The translations under genes and the position numbers were made by a program. A model generated the notes under the pieces. The model was not told the DNA's origin. It saw only the letters and a list, made by a program, of their open reading frames with translations, and did not search any database. From Pleodorina starrii (Eukaryota > Chlorophyta > Chlorophyceae > Chlamydomonadales > Volvocaceae), in the NCBI GenBank assembly GCA_030267565.1, contig BRXU01000062.1, positions 159,634-223,633 on the forward strand: a DNA stretch of 64,000 bases. Reading direction: 5' to 3'. Below are positions 10,760 to 23,600 of this stretch, one piece after another; the first letter of the stretch is position 1, and every line of letters starts with the position of its first letter.

Positions 10760-11480
10760 ACTCTTCCGCACTGCAGCAGCTGTTCGGCCCCCTGTCCGCT
10801 GCTCTCCTCTGCTCTCCTGCCCTGCCGGGGCGGCGCGCCATCCGCAGGAGACATTGCCACTGGGTGGGGCCGGCTCCAGCAGGTGTACTGACACGGCTGG
10901 GGCCGGCTCCAGCAGTTACAATTGCACTGGCGGGGTCGTCAACGACAGTTGGCAATTGCACCGGCTGCAGATGTTGCGACAACGGCCACCCTTCAGATGT
11001 CACTCCCGGAGAGTCTGTCCTACCCTCCTAGCTGTTCGGCCCCCTCTCTGCTGCAGCTGCTGTTCTCTTCTGCTCTCCTGAACTGTTGGGGCGGTGCACC
11101 GTCCGCAGGAGACGATGCCGCACTGCAGCAGCGGTTCGGCCCCCTTTCCGCTGCGGCAGCTGCTCTCTTCTGATCTCCTGCCCTGCTGGGGCGGCGCACC
11201 GTCCGCAGGAGACGGTGCCGCGCTGCAGCAGCTGTTCGGCCCCCTCCCCGCTGCAGCTGCTGCTCTCCTGCACTGTTGGGGCTGCGCACCGTCCGCAGTA
11301 GACGGTGCCACCCTGCAGCAGCTGTTCGGCCCCCTCCCCGCTGCAGCTGCTGCTCTCCTGCCCTGCTGGGGCGGCGCTCCATCAGCAGGAGACGGTGCCG
11401 TGCACCCTGCAGCAGCTGTTCGGCCCCCTCTCTGCTGCAGCAGCTGCTCTCTTCTGCTCTCCTGAACTGCCGGGGCGGCG
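10760..11480. repeat. GC-rich minisatellite, period about 90-100 bp
   Basis: The motif TTCGGCCCCCT recurs at about 10782, 11034, 11135, 11235, 11324 and 11417. It lies within longer units containing CTGCAGCAGC, GCTGCTCTCCTGC and CCGTCCGCAGGAGACG. Spacing between later units is 89-101 bp; the first gap (~252 bp) holds diverged units. All six frames contain Ala/Gln-rich ORFs that are by-products of the repeat. Confidence 0.8.
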
Positions 11481-11940
11481 TGCTGCTGCTCCTAAGACCC
11501 TAAAACCCTTCACTGCTGCTCCCGTGCCCGTTTTCCACGAGCCCCCTGTGCCCCGAGCCCCCTGTGCCCCGAAGGCATACGCCTCCGAGGGCATACGCCT
11601 CCACATCTTCGCCTCGTGTTTGTGTTTTGTAACTTTGACAGCAATGAACGAACTCGAAGTTGTGGTTTGACCGGGGGTACAAATTCGGCAAGTCCTTACA
11701 ATGAAAACCCACAGAACACCAGCAACATCATCTAGGGGATTTATTGGAGTCTCACTTGTAGACAGTACGTGCGCGGGTACGGGTGTGGGCGGGGTATCCG
11801 CCCTTGCCGAAGGGGGGGGGGGCGGTGGGTGGGTGTCAACCTTCGTACTCGCCGGTTTCACTGCCGGGCGTAACCCGGGCCCGCCAGTAAGTTCGCCTTG
11901 ATTCCTTCTTTCTGATCCTATACCCTACCTGTAAGGAAGT
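11481..11940. other. Non-coding interval with short duplications and a G-run
   Basis: Includes two adjacent copies of a 15-bp motif (GAGCCCCCTGTGCCC) near 11538-11567, a second pair with core GGCATACGCCTCC near 11575-11605, and an 11-G run near 11811-11822. No supported coding sequence. Confidence 0.5.
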
Positions 11941-11949
11941 TCAGGCTGG

Positions 11950-12110
11950 TAACAAATATCCTTCCAAAGCTGGGCGAGGAACGGTGGACCGGGGCCTGGC
12001 CGGGCCGGGGCTGGGCGGGGCAGAGGGGGACCGGGCCGGGGTTGGGTGAGGCAGGGCAAAGCTGGGTAGGGCATGGCTGGGCGAGGCACAGCGGGTCGGG
12101 GTCGGGCCGG
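11950..12110. repeat. Degenerate G-rich simple repeat
   Basis: A run of imperfect GCTGGGCGGGG / GGGCCGGGG motifs. Low complexity; no gene supported. Confidence 0.55.
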
Positions 12111-12437
12111 TCGAGTCGTGTTGAAACAGCCCTGGTGGGGTTCTAGCCGTCCTCTGCAAATGGGGCCGGTATGTGTACAGCCCTCCTTAGCTCCGCCGGG
12201 TACGGAGTGCGTGTGTGTGTTCTGGTGACCCGGCCGTCTTTTAGGGACCTCTCAGACAACTGTGTTTGTATCGGCTGGCCGGCTTTTCGTTCCAGGCAGC
12301 AACGGGCACTTGGGTGCCGTTTGCTCCCGCTGTTTGGCTGCTGGTTGTGGATAGGGGGGGTGTCCCGGGCTTCTGGGAGATGCGAACTGCACTCGTCTCG
12401 TGTGCTTCGGTGAATGCCTCGTGTATAGTCGAGACCA

Positions 12438-12570
12438 TGTTGAAACAGCCCGTGTCGCCCCGTGTCAAACACGAGCCGTGTTGAAACATCCCGTGTCGCC
12501 CCTTGTCAAACACGAGCCGTGTTGAAAAAGCCCGTGTCGCCCCGTGTCAAACACGAGCCGTGTTGAAACG
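12438..12570. repeat. 41-bp tandem repeat, about 3.2 copies
   Basis: TGTTGAAAC starts at 12438, 12479, 12520 and 12561, an exact 41-bp period, with CCCGTGTCGCCCC and GTCAAACACGAGCC in each unit. Each unit contains the inverted pair CGTGT/ACACG, so it can fold locally. A single diverged copy of the start motif also lies near 12117. Confidence 0.85.
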
Positions 12571-13264
12571 GTGTCAAATTTTCCCTCATTTATTACACGG
12601 GGTTGCCATTTATACACGGCCCTCAAGATTACAGACGCTCGTCCGCCGTCATCGGCCATGAGGACAGGTCTCTGGGCCGTCACGTAAGCGACATCCTGCC
12701 AGGAACGTCGTGGCACGTGATGACATCGCACGTGTCTGTCGAAGAGGACTCATCCCGTTCAGTACCTGCAACATCCAGGAAGCTGCAGCAGACGCAACGT
12801 AAGAGTTGGCGTGCGTGTGTTTGTGGCTTGCTATAGCATACAACCGGCCCAATAATACTCGTGCAAAGTTTGAAGCCTTCAGGTTAATTGAGCTGTGTGC
12901 GGGGGCGGCGGCGTGTCGGGCCCACTGCTGGCCCACGCCACACTGATTCCCTGCCGTGGCATTTTGGTTCCCGCTGACGTCCGCTGTTTTTTCCTCCGCT
13001 GGCCTGGATAAATATGGACAGCTTGGTTTACAGAATTCGGAAAGGGCAACCGGTGTCGATGACGCTCGTTTTCCGAAGACGGGAATCCCCATCCAATGAG
13101 GCTATTTCCATGGTGAATTGGTTGGTGGCCTGGCCTAGATGTCCTGCTGGACATACATTAGGCACACATACAGAAGAGTCGTGCGTTTGCACTAGGTAGC
13201 CACTTTCCAGCTCCAGCTTGTATATCATTTAAATTTGTCTTTTGCCCACATGTTTCGTTCGCAG
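12571..13264. other. Interval upstream of the module gene; 5' exons not resolved
   Basis: The first confident exon begins at 13265 in phase 1, so at least one upstream exon must exist. Candidate splice signals are present: a donor GTAAGAG near 12799 and an acceptor TTTACAG ending at 13033. I could not build a reading frame joining them to the gene. No signal peptide or start codon is assigned. Confidence 0.4.
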
Positions 13265-14637
13265 TCTGGAAGCAATACTATTGGGACAAGATTGAACAGA
13301 CGATGCTAAGTCGGGGGCTCCCTGAGGCCACCGCTTGTTCGGATGCCGGGGGCACTTACACGGTGCGGCCATACACGCAAGCTCTCTGATTCCAATAACC
13401 ACCTCAGACGTATTTGCATGCTACTGACCTCCCACCGGCCGCACGATGTCTTTCAGTGATAGATACACGCGGTGCGCATATTCATCCCGCAACGTTGTGG
13501 ACGAACGGCTGTAGAGTGCACTGACGTACATTCGTTTGCCGGCTACGGATCCAACAGCAGGGTCGACGGGCGGGGCGGGCCTGTACTTCAGACGGTGCAC
13601 ATCTTGTACGACACTTACTAAACTCACACACACATAGACGCTTGCCCACGCTTTCATTGATTACACGGGGGCTCTTACTCTTTACTCTACTCTTTACTCG
13701 ATCCCTCTCTCTCGTACGTTGCGCTCCGTCCTGAGAGCGGGAGTCATCATGCCATCATCACTATGTCTCCGCTTTGCGTGTGTGTATGTATTGGCAGGGG
13801 GGCAACAACGGCAGGTACTCAGGTTGCGGTGGAGGCTGGTGTTGCCTGCCGTCTTCGACGCCTGTGCCCGGTACGTGATGAGTTGGCATTTACCGAAAGG
13901 CCGGCCGGGGCTCGCTGTTCACGCCGCATGCTAGGTGAACCGACGCGTCTTGTTTGCTCCTTTCGTTTGCTCCTACTAATCAACTAACTTTGTGCCTTAA
14001 ATATGTGTTGGCGATGAAACGCCCCCGCCCTCTTTCAACATACGACAGCCTGGCGCCGCTATATATACAGTTCCCTGGAGTCATCGCTGTTTAACGGCGG
14101 GGGTTACAGTGAGCAGACTGTATGTGAAGGAGTTGGAGGCGTTTTCACGGTGGGATAGATCGCTTTGATGTTATACTAGGAGGAGATGCTGCCGCATGCA
14201 TGCATCTGACCTGCAAACGGGAGCAAGCGTGCGTGTGGCGATAGCAGCGCACGTCATACAACCCAGGCAGCACGGCCCCTGCTGACCGATACCAGGCATT
14301 GTAATAAGGAGCTTATTATCACAGCAAATAGTAAGCTTGATGAATGAGCAATGTTCCACACATTCCTGCCGTATGTCGGTATTATTTTCGGACTAATGAC
14401 GTTGTTAGACGCACGCACTCTGTCTAGTTGCCAGTGATGGATTGTACAGGCACGTAACACATGTCCATGTGCTTGTCAATAATATAGCAGGCATGTTTGT
14501 ACCGCACACGCGCATCGGTATGTAGCTGCGCCGTTTAAGTTGTGCTGATGTACTGGCCATGCAGAGGGGCAACAACAGCGCTTATACTGGCTGCGGATCT
14601 GGATGGTGCTGCATTGCAACATCCTCGCAGTTCCCGG
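13265..14637 (+). other. Module unit I (exons alpha1, beta1, alpha2, beta2)
   Basis: Exons at 13265-13362, 13798-13870, 14049-14149 and 14565-14637. alpha1 reads VWKQYYWDKIEQ and ends GGTYT. beta1 reads GGNNGRYSGCGGGWCC. alpha2 reads AWRRYIYSSLE and ends GGVFT. beta2 reads RGNNSAYTGCGSGWCC. All four join in frame. alpha1 is one codon shorter than its homologues. Introns differ from those of units II-IV, so this is an older copy. Confidence 0.8.
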
Positions 14638-17600
14638 GTGCGTCCGTCGTCTGACTTTAGTCGGAGCATTCACAATTTTCCTATTGTGTATACGTTGCTG
14701 TGACAACATACGTACCGCATACCCACAGTAAGATGGGAAGGGTAAGGTGACTGTGTGTCTGAATCATAATTTCTGTCTAATCATAATTTCTTAGATATTG
14801 TGCTCTACTAAACGCATCCATGGATGGCCTGCGTACTGTCAACGAAACAAAAAGCTTCCGATGCCGCTGAACACAAAACGACATAACCATTCTTTCGGAC
14901 TTCCATCCTAATTTCCTTCATGTCCGCTCGGCCTGTTGTGTTCATGCATTTCCTTGCTGTGCAGCGACCTGGAAGCAGTACTACTGGGACAAGATTGAGC
15001 AGACGATGATAGCTCGCGGGGCCAGCGAGGTCGCCATCTGTTCGGATACCAGGGGTATCTACACGGTAGGGCCACGCACGCACCTGATCACCATGGTATG
15101 CTCATTTAAAGGCCAGAAGTCTGGCGTGTCTAAAAAACATAAGTGTCTGTCTTCCTTGCGCATCTGTATTCGGCGGCGAAGCGAGCCGCAACCGTGCATT
15201 TCCGGCGGAGAATTCGTAGGGCTATGATAATCGATATCATGAACCCGCTCGCTGCCTACACCGCAAACTGCTTGTCTTGCTTGCAGAGGGGCAGCAATAG
15301 CGCATACCCAGGTTGTAATGGAGGCTGGTGCTGTCTGCATCCCTCTATTCCGCCGCCAGGTGTGTGTGAGCGAGCTTGCATTCGCGAAAGGGTTTGGATG
15401 CGGGTTTGTATGAAGCGTTATGGACGACGCACAACTCACACAACGGTGTCGTAAAAGGCGAAGGTTTGGTGTTGCTTCGTTAACTGTGGTTTTTTGTGCG
15501 TGTCCGTCTATCTCTTATGTCGTCCATATGGCCACAATCTTGTACCTGCGTGTGCCGCACTTCTCCTGATCACTCTTTTGACCCCGCCCGCCGTTATCGT
15601 TTCCCGGCACTTGCGCAGCCTGGCGCCGCTATGTGTACAGCTCCCTGGAGCAATCGTTGATTAAAGGCGCGGTGTACAGCGAGCAAGCTGTTTGTGAGTG
15701 GTCGGGCAACGTATTTACGGTGAGTTTGTGTGTCCTTCAGATTAGTGTGGCACCCTACCGGCGAAGCAAGCGACGTGCGGCGTAGGGTGAGGTTGCTGGC
15801 CAGCAACGCAAGACTATTATATAGTATTTACCAGGGATGCAACTGCGGTATGAACACCAACGAGTACAGCGAGCTAGCTTTTAGCACGTGCGTATCGCTC
15901 GCTCTGTGTGTGCACAATCACACAAAACACAAGGTCTATTCAAATTCAGGGCCCGGGCTTCGCCACATTCAATCATATTATCCATACCATACACATTAGC
16001 TCGTATGCTTTCAGATGCATTCGTAGGGTTACCTTCGGGCTTGCTTGTGCACCCACAAATATTTGCGCGCGTGGTGATCGCTCGGCGATACGTAACGTAC
16101 TTGATTTCGATTTTGGTTTTGGATCCTTCCTCACATGCAGAATGGCAACAACGGTGCGTACCCTGGATGCGGCTCGGGGTGGTGCTGCATCAACGAATCA
16201 GCGCCGCTCCCAGGTGCGTGAGTTCCACTCATACGTAATGCCGGTGGTTTACACTAATAGGTAGTATAAGACAATCCAGCAGCCGTATACGTACGTGTTG
16301 GTGTGAAGTAGTGTCTTTAGTGTCTTCACACTTCCGTGATTTTGCAGGTCAGGACACGACGGTATGGTATACGTAATTGGCGTCGTTTACCATGGTGAAT
16401 GAAACGCATCGTGTGCACATGGAAACTTCTCCGCTAGCTCTTGCTCAGCACCTTACTAGGCCTTCACGCGACAAAGCCTGAGTTATCCTCGTAGCGCTCG
16501 CTGGCCTGAGCTGTCATTTGTGTGTGTTTGTTTCCTCGATGCGCAGCGACCTGGAAGCAGTACTACTGGGACACGATTGAGCAGACGATGTTATCCCGAG
16601 GGGCCAGCGAGGTCGCCATCTGTTCGGATGCCAGGGGTATCTACACGGTAAGGCCGCGCACGCACCTGATCACCATGCTCATTAGGGCCCAGCAGACGAC
16701 TGGCGTGTCGAAGAAACATAAGTTTCTGTCTTCAGACACGTCACGCATCTATGTTCGGCGCAAGCAATGCAAGCCGCAAACGTGCATTTCCCGGGATGTC
16801 GTATTACGGTTATCATCCCGTTCAACCCCGCTCGCTGCCTACACCGCAAACTACTTGCCTTGCTTACAGGGGGGAAGTAATAGCGCATACCCAGGTTGTG
16901 GTGGAGGCTGGTGCTGTCTGCATCCCTCTATTCGTCCCCCAGGTTTGTGTGTGTGTGTGTGCTTGCATTCACAAACGGAAGGGGTTTGCATAAGATGTTG
17001 TATTAAACGGCGATGGCTCAACCAACGGTGTCATCAAAGGCTAAGTTTTGGTGTTGCTTTGCTGTGGCTTCGTTTTTGTGTCCGTCTCTTACGTATGTCG
17101 TCCATATGGCCACAATCTTGTATCTGCGTGTGCCACTCTCCTGATCACTCTTTTTGACCCCGCCCGCCGTTATCGTTTCCCGGCACTAACGCAGCCTGGC
17201 GCCGCTATGTGTACAGCTCCCTGGAGTTATCGTTGATTAAAAGCGGGAGTTACAATCAGCAGGCTGTTTGTGATTGGTCGGGCAACGTGTTTACGGTGAG
17301 TTTGTGTGTCCTTCAGATTAGGGCGGCACCCTAGCTACCGGCGAAGCAAGCGACGTGCGGCGTACGTAGGGCGGGCGGAAGGCTTATTTGACAGCAACCG
17401 AATGATATCCATTCGCCTTACAGAGCGTGTTACACAGGCTCATATTGCACCCGTTCCCGACCTCCCTCCGTCACGGTGCAGGCTGAGCATGCAGCCCTGC
17501 CACGCCCAGCCAGCGCACAATTGCCCGCGCCTTCATTCTCATGACCCCATACAGCGCGATACGCTCCACGTAGCCTGAAGGGCCGCAACCCAACTAACAC

Positions 17601-20600
17601 CCATTCACCGCGCGCCCTCGGTCGTCAAATTCCATTTGCCATAATGGCCGCGGCGCAAAGTCCTAAAAATCCGAGATCCTACCCGTTAAAAGCGCTATCT
17701 AGCAGAAAAATTTGATTGCGATTTTGGTTTTGGATCCTTACTCACGTGCAGAATGGCAACAACGGTGCGTACCCTGGATGCGGCTCAGGGTGGTGCTGCA
17801 TCAACGCCGCTCCCAGGTAAGTGAGTTTCTCTCCTACGTAAAAGTTTCGCAATAATAGGTAGTAAATGTTTATTCGTTCACGTTCGCGTTGGCGCGTAAA
17901 TAGCGTTTCCACACATGTGTATGTGTTTTAGCAGAAGGTCAGGCCACGACAGTACGGTATACGTAATTGCGTGGCGTCGTTTACCATTGTGAATGACAGT
18001 CATCTAGTGTACCGGTACATGGAAACCGCTCCACTACTGGCTATTTCTCAGCACCTTACTGGGCCTTGTACACGACAAAGCTTGAGTAAGTAACTGAACG
18101 CTCGATCGCTGGATGGCCCGCCTAAGCTGTCGTTTGTGTATGTTTGTTTCCTTGCTGCTCAGCGGCCTGGAAGCAATACTACTGGGACAAGATTGAGCAG
18201 ACGATGATATCTCGAGGGGCCAGCGAGGCCACCATCTGTTCTGATGCCAAGGGTATCTACACGGTAGGGAAGGGATGCTAAGGGTGGGCCAGACTCGACA
18301 ACTGCGCGTACCCACAATGTCATCCTAGTGACGACGGACGCGCTGACTATGAAAGGGTTTAGGACAGAGCCTAACCGGCTGGACAATGGAAAGGTTCTCA
18401 CTGCTGTAACTGTACGGGTATGCTAGAGCCAGCTGTGATTGAGACCGGATCCAACAGTTATGTTAGGTATATCCAAGCTTGGTTCACTGGAAAGCCATCT
18501 TTAACTGGCGGCTGAAGTTTTGCAGAGGTTCGGAGGACCTGTCCTATCTATGGATCTACCTACCTGGTACCTCCGTAGTCGCCCATGTATGTAGCAAAAG
18601 AAGGACAATCCGAACGCCAGCAACTGTCGCTCGCAGCGCAGCAGGACCCCACAATCCATACGAATCGTACCTCTATCTATCTGCCCGTAAACTAACGCAA
18701 CTTGCCTCCGGCCTGCAGGGGGGCAACAACATTGCATATCCAGGTTGCGGTGGAGGCTGGTGCTGCCTGCTTTCCTCCCTGAAGCCAACAGGTGTGTCAC
18801 GCCAGATCTTATGTTATTTTCCTTAATGACTACCACAGGCGTGCGTGTATGTACTTCATTCTGCGTTTGTAATTATTGTGCTCCCTTTGCCCCCGTTATC
18901 GTTTCCCGGCACTACCGCAGCCGCCTGGCGCCGGTATGTGTTCAGCTCCCTGGAGTTATCGTTGATTAACGGCGGGAGTTACAGTCAGCAGGCTGTTTGT
19001 GAATGGTCGGGCAACGTGTTTACGGTGAGTTTCTGTGTCCTTCGGATTAGGGCGGCACCCTACCGACGAAACAAGCGACGTGCGGCATATGGCCGGGTTT
19101 CTTGCCAGCAATGCAAGGCTATTTATCCGAGGTGTATCTGCGATGCGATTTTCAACGAGCTATCACGTGCGTCTTGCTCGGCGGTGAACACAAATACAAG
19201 GTCTGTTCAAATTATACCTTCAAAGCCGGGGCCACGTCACGTTCAAGCGTATTTAGCATGCCACAAAAACTCGCTCGTTTGCTTTCAGATGCATACATGG
19301 GCTGGCTAGAGCACGCATAGCATACCACATTTGAGCGCGTATTGCACGCTTGACTTGGCTCAGCGTGTTGTTCGTTACGTGCTGGGAAGTAATATTTATT
19401 GCTATTACGGATCCTTCCTCACGTGCAGAATGGCAACAACGGTGCGTACCCTGGATGCGGCTCAGGGTGGTGCTGCATCAACGCCTCTGCGCCGCTCCCA
19501 GGTGAGCCCCTTTCCTAATGGTTTGGAAATCAAGTCGATGTAGGTGGCCTGCCGTGTTTGTGCGTGTTGGTGCCAAAAGCGCCTGCACGCATGCGTGCGT
19601 GATTGTGCAGGAGGTCAGACCACGACTGTACGATATACCTAATCATAGCACGACCGGTGAGCGACACCAGTCGTTCACCACCGAATGTGATCAAGATTTT
19701 TTTTGATATACATGGGCACGGCTCCGCTAGCTCTTGCACGCGGTACGTACAGCTTCAGTTACCCACGTAACGCTCGATCGCTGGCCTAACCGTCGCTTGT
19801 TACTTCGCTTCTCCGTCAGCGACCTTGTCACGCCCGATTACCGTACTCGCTGGGTTTCACACACTCGCTGGGTTTCACACACTCGCTGGGTTTCACACAC
19901 TCGCTGGGTTTCACACACTCGCTGGGTTTCACACACTCTGGATACCAGAAGAAAAGGTTGTGGTGTAAAGGTAGGAAGAGAAGGAGGAAAGGTGAAGCAA
20001 TGGCAGCAGATAGGAATATTCCGCCTGCAGCACCAAAGCTGGAATAACGGAAAGCCGCCGAAGGAACGCCATCAGGTAGCACCATCAGGCTGACGAACTC
20101 GCTGCTCCGTAGCCCAATTCATAGACCGGCCAGTAGTCTGACTACGAAATATGTCAGGGTTCCGTTACAAACGAGTAGTGCTCCTCGGTACGCGATTTCC
20201 AGGTCTCGTCGTTCCACGAGAGGCCTGGGCTACATTCGCCCAATGATCCTAATTCCTCACATGATACTCACTGTCGCGAATCAGGCTACGACTTAGCATC
20301 GAGCCGTCAATCGTGACACGAGACGCTGGGACAGCGTCGAAATGACCCTTAAGAACCGACAGATCATGACTGCCGTACCAGAAACCAACCACAGGTAAGC
20401 AAACCACCAGACTGCCAGGAGATCAACGCAATGGAAATATTCCAACCATAAAACACATCTTCCAAACCAACCACATCTCAAGTATGATACACATCAGCGA
20501 CCCACAGACCCATGCGACATTACACCGTAACCTCGCCTTCAACCTCAGACCAGCAGCGCACCTGTCCCGCAAATCGAACGAATTCAGTAATCCGTCATGA

Positions 20601-23600
20601 CAACCTCAGTTACTTGCTTTCCTCTGTGCGTGTATGTCTGCGTGGCCACTACATGCAGCGACCTGGAGGCCGTATGGATGGGATACATTTGAGTTGGCAA
20701 TGTTTTCAAGAGGCGTCAGCGAGACTACTGCGTGTGCGGATGCAAGGGGCATTTACACGGTACGGCTTTAGGCAATAAAATGTATGATGAACGGCGGGAT
20801 TTGTATCCGCCGAGCATATCAGTCTCCATTGCATGAACCCTTTGAGTCCTGTTAAATGCTTCATTCCGCCCCCAAACCTACACACGGGCTGTGCAAGTAT
20901 ATGCTCTATGCTGGCACGCGTGCCAATCAAGCTGCAGCTTGCGCAACGCCGGCATACGTGTCATGCACACATGCAACCGTACAAGCCGGAGAGTTTGGGG
21001 GCAGTGCAGGATATCGACGTAGGCAAACCTTAACGGCACGAGCGCCAGCAAGACGTCACATGCAGGATATCGACGTAGGCAAACTTTAACGGCACGAGCG
21101 CAAGCAAAACCTCACATTTTCAGCATAATGACCACAGCCGCCCCTTTGTCCGTCACATGTATGTGTGGTACTACATGCAGAGGGGCGACAACTCTGCGTA
21201 CCCGGGCTGCGGAGTCGGCTGGTGCTGCCTCCACTCCGCCCTTCCGTTGCCAGGTATGCAGCAATTTACCATTTGCTGAGAAGGTGCACAAAACAAGCGT
21301 GGAGCCGTGTATGAGCATGCTCCGTCGTTATGGGTGAATGCTAACCGGAATCCATAAACACCCCCACACCATTTACAAGGTTGTGTTAACATGTTCTACA
21401 GATAGACTGGGTAGTGAAAACACTGTTCCCGGTACGCATGGGGGTGGAGACATGTAAACCCGCAGCTCGCTTGGTGCTGCCCGAATGCATGCACCGCGTG
21501 CGTGTGCGCACGCAGCATGGCACCGGCTCTCGTACAACGTCTTCGAGTCTGCTGCCTTCAAAAACGGCGCCTATTCCGAAGCGGCGGTATGCCAACATGT
21601 CGGTGGAGTATACACGGTGAGTATGATTGGCAAAACTAAAAACGCGCCTGCGCTACCATGCATGAACGAGTACTTCGATAGGTGACCCCTCCCAACGATC
21701 ACGCGCCCGCAAAGACGAGCATTGCAGTGGATTAGATTTTATTACAACGGAAAGGTAGCGCGGCATTTACGTTTTCTTCCGTTGTACAGCAGCTTATGTA
21801 CCTTTTTAGACAGACGGAGAGCTTGTGCGTGCCGTGTGTTGGTACATACTACACATAACGTGCGTTCACACCTGTTCACACCAACAGCAGCACGCAAGCA
21901 AGAGACGCGTGTGCACATACATTGCAGCGTGCGATGCATGCGTGGGTCTACCTCCGCCTACTTGCACTGTTTAAACACTGATTGTTACATGTCGACGACT
22001 GGAACTTACACCTGTCACGTCCCAGGGCGGCAACAACATCAATTACCTAGGCTGCGGCACGGGGTTTTGCTGCATGAACGCGACTATTGATCCAGGTACA
22101 TTAGCAATATCATGTGCTTAAACAATATTTTGTTGCCATGGTACATACTTAGCAGGGCATGTCCATATGTGCATGTCACGGCTTGGCTAGGGCGCACAAG
22201 GGCGTGCATGCATGACCGAGATTTTCCATGCATGCCTAACTGGGCACCCTCTTTGATTTCAGGGATTTGTACACAGGAGGGTAAAGCTTATTGAGGCATA
22301 TAAATGGTTTGTGCAAATCGTTTCTTTCAGTCTGTGTGTGTGACTGACTACTGGACCCTCCCCGACCGTTTCCGCCGTCCTGCAATGGTCTTAGGCTATG
22401 AGCTTACGACACACGGGTCCACGATAGCAACCATACAATAGCCCTGCATTTCCTACTTAATGAGAAACGCTCGCAAAACTGCCTTGCTTACGTTGCGATT
22501 GTTATTTCTGATGAGATCAATCCAGCTACTACTGCATGTATGCCCGTTTATGCATGTTGCAGGCCCACCGTTGTTCACACATCAGGTCATCTCAGACACG
22601 CAGCTGTGGTGGTACCGAGAGATCAAGGATCTGGAAAACGCGGAGGGGGAAAGAACCAATCAGTGGCTCGCCGCGACCGTCGCAGCCACGCGGCCTCCCT
22701 CGTTTTCCGGCTTGGTTGTCAATGGCGACCATACCGCTTACGGGCACCAAGACGAGTGGAACAAATACAACAGCATTTGGAGGTCCAAGTTCATGTCCTT
22801 TACTTCTGGCATCATCACATACTACCCGGTACGCTTGTACATAAAATGATGCAAGTTAATTCCTAGCTAGTGGATGCTCTTTGTGAGTCTGTGTGTGTGT
22901 GTGTCAATCGAGCTCCCGCTTGAGACAACCAACCACCAACCACCAACATACATGCAAAATAAGGCTACCCCACCCTTGCGTGCCTTTGCTGCCTGCTTGG
23001 TCACGCGCCACGGAATTTCAATGTCTCGGCTCTGGATGGCGCTATGTGTCTCGTCGTCGACAGGGCCTGGGCAACCATGACATCACCAACAATCATCCGG
23101 CCGGTGGCGGCAGCTGCAGTTACTGGTCATGGCCACCCGCAAATATCTTAGTTTGCGCGGTGGCCGCTTACGGTTACAAGACCTGTTGCTCCGCCACAAT
23201 GCTGAAAATCCAGTTCTACGACCTCGATCACAAACCCTACGGTCTCAAGTCCGTCGCCGATCCCGGGGCAGCATACTCCTGGGTGCGTGACGGCTACCGC
23301 TTCCTGCAGTTGAACTGGGACCCAACCATCGACTGGATCGTGGCGATCAATGTCTTTCAGCAGACCAGGCTGGGCCCCTACATGGACTGGTTCGAGAACC
23401 AGCTGCGGGAGGCACAAGCCGACAGGCAGAAAGTTGTGATCTACATACACCACGTTCAGGAATGGCTCACGTCTGACGCCCGCTTCACCAGGTTGCTTCG
23501 GGACTACCCCGTCAGCCTCATCCTCCAGGGACACGTCCACAACCTCTTTGGCGCGAGATATATCTTGCAGGGTGTACCTGTGGTTTTTTCGGGCGCCGCC

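Noticed and set aside
10665..11670. Ala/Gln/Leu-rich ORFs on both strands
   Set aside because: All are shadows of the 90-100 bp minisatellite; overlapping frames are open on both strands.
12150..12200. Decayed alpha2 module exon upstream of the gene
   Set aside because: TGGGGCCGGTATGTGTACAGC resembles the start of an alpha2 exon (W-G-R-Y-V-Y-S), but it is followed at once by a stop, has no Cys half and no splice sites. The match is too short to support.
22893..23063. Extension of the phosphoesterase exon upstream in the same frame
   Set aside because: The frame is open but contains (GT)n and CAACCAACC intron-like sequence. A good acceptor precedes GLGNHD, and the previous exon ends in the matching phase with a donor at 22829.
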